From positions 1 to 47,057 of the IMG/VR virus record IMGVR_UViG_3300043496_000088: DNA of 47,057 nt. One strand, written 5' to 3'. Positions 45,951 through 47,057 of this stretch are shown here, one piece after another. Each line of letters starts with the position of its first letter. Position 1 is the first letter of the stretch. Made by a program: the position numbers and the translations under genes. Origin of the DNA: a virus. Below the pieces are notes generated by a model. It saw only the letters and a program-made list of their open reading frames with translations, was not told the DNA's origin and ran no database searches.

Positions 45951-46951
45951 CAGATGTCCCCCCGTGCGTCCAGGGGGTTCCAAGTACGTTTCACGAAGTC
46001 CTCCTTGAGGTGCGCGGCCCGGTGGGAGGGGCTTACCGCGCACACCTTCTTAAAGGAGCAGAGGAAACAGGACTTGTCGTTCATGGGCCAGTAGTTGGCC
46101 TCGGCGTACTGGTGGGCCAGGGTGATCCAACGCTTGGTGTCCTCCATCCACTCGGCCAGGACGCCGGGGGGACGCGGGACTTGGAAGGTTTTGAACCGGG
46201 TGAAGTTCACGCCGATTTGGGCGGCCTTGACGAGGACTCCGCGCACCGGGTTGGCCAGGACGATCTTGCCCGCCACGGAGTACAGGGACATTTGGTTGTT
46301 GGGGGTGTACTGGGAGGCGTAGTTGGCGTCGAGGGCGGATTTGGTGGTCTTGTCATCGCGGACCCAGAGGTCGCCTTCGGCCTTGACGACTTCATCGAGG
46401 TGACCACTCAACGTCACCAACTCGCCCCTGATCTCCGTGAAGGGGAAGTTGAAGGAGAGTTCCACCGCAGGCTTTCCGTTTGCGAGGATGTGGGTCTTGA
46501 AGGGGGAGGTCAGGCGTTCCTCCACGTTCCACACGAGGGACCGAATGAGGGTGTAGCGATTCTTGATGTTGGAGTCGGGGTGGGCCTCATCGTGCCAGGG
46601 GGTGAAGTGGTTTTGGCCGCAGGTGCAAGCGGCGTCGTAGGGGGGCATGGAGGTGGGGCAGTCGGGGTCGTGGTGGCGTTCGCCCGAGGCCTCCAGGGCC
46701 CACTTCACCATCGCGACCGTGGAGTCCTGGTGGGAGGCTCCCTTGGCCCGCGCGTGGGCGTAGCGTTCGACACCTCCGGCGTAGAGGCCGCCGAAGACGA
46801 GGTGCAGGCCCTTGTTCCGGGGCTCCCAGCCTTGGAGCATTTGGTACTGGTACAGGCGGGGGCAGGTCTTGAGCCAACCGAGGGAGGTGGAGTCCCACGA
46901 GGTTTGGAAGGTGGGGAGGGTGGGGGAGAAGGGTGAGGGGGCGTCAGGCAT
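45950..46951 (-). CDS. Cas4-like PD-(D/E)XK nuclease with Fe-S cysteines
   Basis: 333 aa. Nuclease motifs: VELSFNF (Glu164), SGHLDEVV (Asp186), WVRDDKTTK (Asp199-Lys201), and Q...Y (Gln220, Tyr224). Cysteines at 30 (LKTCPRLYQY) and 295/298/304 (CFLCSFKKVC) match the four that bind the 4Fe-4S cluster in Cas4/AddB-type nucleases. Likely a 5'-3' or bidirectional exonuclease making 3' ends for the Sak4-like recombinase. CACTCG-like extra cysteines at 98-111 are unexplained. This gene runs into the alpha-CTD-like gene across the circle junction. Confidence 0.9.
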   Translation of the reverse strand: MPDAPSPFSPTLPTFQTSWDSTSLGWLKTCPRLYQYQMLQGWEPRNKGLHLVFGGLYAGGVERYAHARAKGASHQDSTVAMVKWALEASGERHHDPDCPTSMPPYDAACTCGQNHFTPWHDEAHPDSNIKNRYTLIRSLVWNVEERLTSPFKTHILANGKPAVELSFNFPFTEIRGELVTLSGHLDEVVKAEGDLWVRDDKTTKSALDANYASQYTPNNQMSLYSVAGKIVLANPVRGVLVKAAQIGVNFTRFKTFQVPRPPGVLAEWMEDTKRWITLAHQYAEANYWPMNDKSCFLCSFKKVCAVSPSHRAAHLKEDFVKRTWNPLDARGDI

Positions 46952-47057
46952 TGCGGAACTTCGCGAGGGTTTCGATGATGGCGTTGACGGACTTCTTGCC
47001 GAGGCCGGGGATGGTGTAGAGTTGGGCCACGGTCATGCAGTCGAGGGTGTAGAGGGT
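46931..47057. repeat. 127-bp terminal duplication of bases 1-127
   Basis: Bases 46931-47057 are identical to 1-127. A length of 127 is the standard k-mer overlap of circular contigs from short-read assemblers, so the genome is circularly permuted or circular and 46,930 bp long. A true terminal repeat is less likely because the point lies inside an operon. Confidence 0.9.

Noticed and set aside
1-47057. tRNA genes, CRISPR arrays, insertion sequences, integrase
   Set aside because: No cloverleaf with T-loop consensus, no spaced direct repeats and no transposase, serine or tyrosine recombinase catalytic motif found.

Overview
The window is the complete genome of a tailed phage with a short-tail (podovirus-like) virion. 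Bases 46931-47057 repeat bases 1-127 exactly. That is the usual mark of a circularly closed assembly, so the genome unit is about 46,930 bp and the window start is arbitrary. The sequence is GC-rich, almost fully coding, and has no tRNA, integrase, partition or repressor gene that I recognise. The host is probably a Gram-negative bacterium: there is a lipobox lipoprotein, there are three Sec signal peptides, and there is a T7-like set of ejection proteins. A GcrA-like helix-turn-helix protein hints at an alphaproteobacterium, but this is weak evidence.

Rightward (late) block, about 11.16-37.41 kb, in order: small and large terminase; a tiny proline-rich protein; portal; a Bbp19-like protein; scaffold; major capsid protein; a Bbp16-like cement protein. 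The head set resembles Bordetella phage BPP-1. A strong terminator follows. Next come three consecutive genes whose products begin with Sec signal peptides, which is unusual inside a virion operon. After these are the tail adaptor, tail nozzle, four internal/ejection proteins (the largest 1703 aa with an ADP-ribosyltransferase-like segment), a beta-helix tailspike, and a lysis-like cluster of small membrane proteins in which no peptidoglycan hydrolase is recognisable.

Leftward (early/middle) block, 10.69 kb down to 1 and, across the circle junction, 46.95 down to 37.41 kb. The first part (10.7-0 kb) is a long series of small, tightly overlapping genes: an AAA+ ATPase, a KGG-motif protein, a ribbon-helix-helix protein, an RNA polymerase alpha-CTD-like protein, and several membrane peptides of 22-42 aa. 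The second part is DNA metabolism: a Cas4-like Fe-S nuclease, a Sak4-like recombinase ATPase, an SSB-like protein, a very acidic protein, a uracil-DNA-glycosylase/3'-5' exonuclease fusion, an NrdR-like zinc ribbon, a family A DNA polymerase, a DUF3987-like primase/helicase ATPase, and two helix-turn-helix proteins. The two blocks converge at a terminator near 37.45 kb and diverge across a 469-bp non-coding region next to the small terminase gene.

The points most worth attention are these. (1) The polymerase is split: exonuclease motifs I and II sit on the UDG fusion, and motif III plus the polymerase domain sit on a separate gene, with three small genes between. The polymerase also has His at the position equivalent to E. 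coli Pol I Phe762. (2) Three intergenic long inverted repeats (arms 21-24 bp, overall 118-139 bp) each follow a strong hairpin. Two of them would bury the Shine-Dalgarno site of the next gene. (3) The cassette of secreted proteins. (4) The alpha-CTD-like protein. I assigned all functions from remembered family motifs, without any database search.
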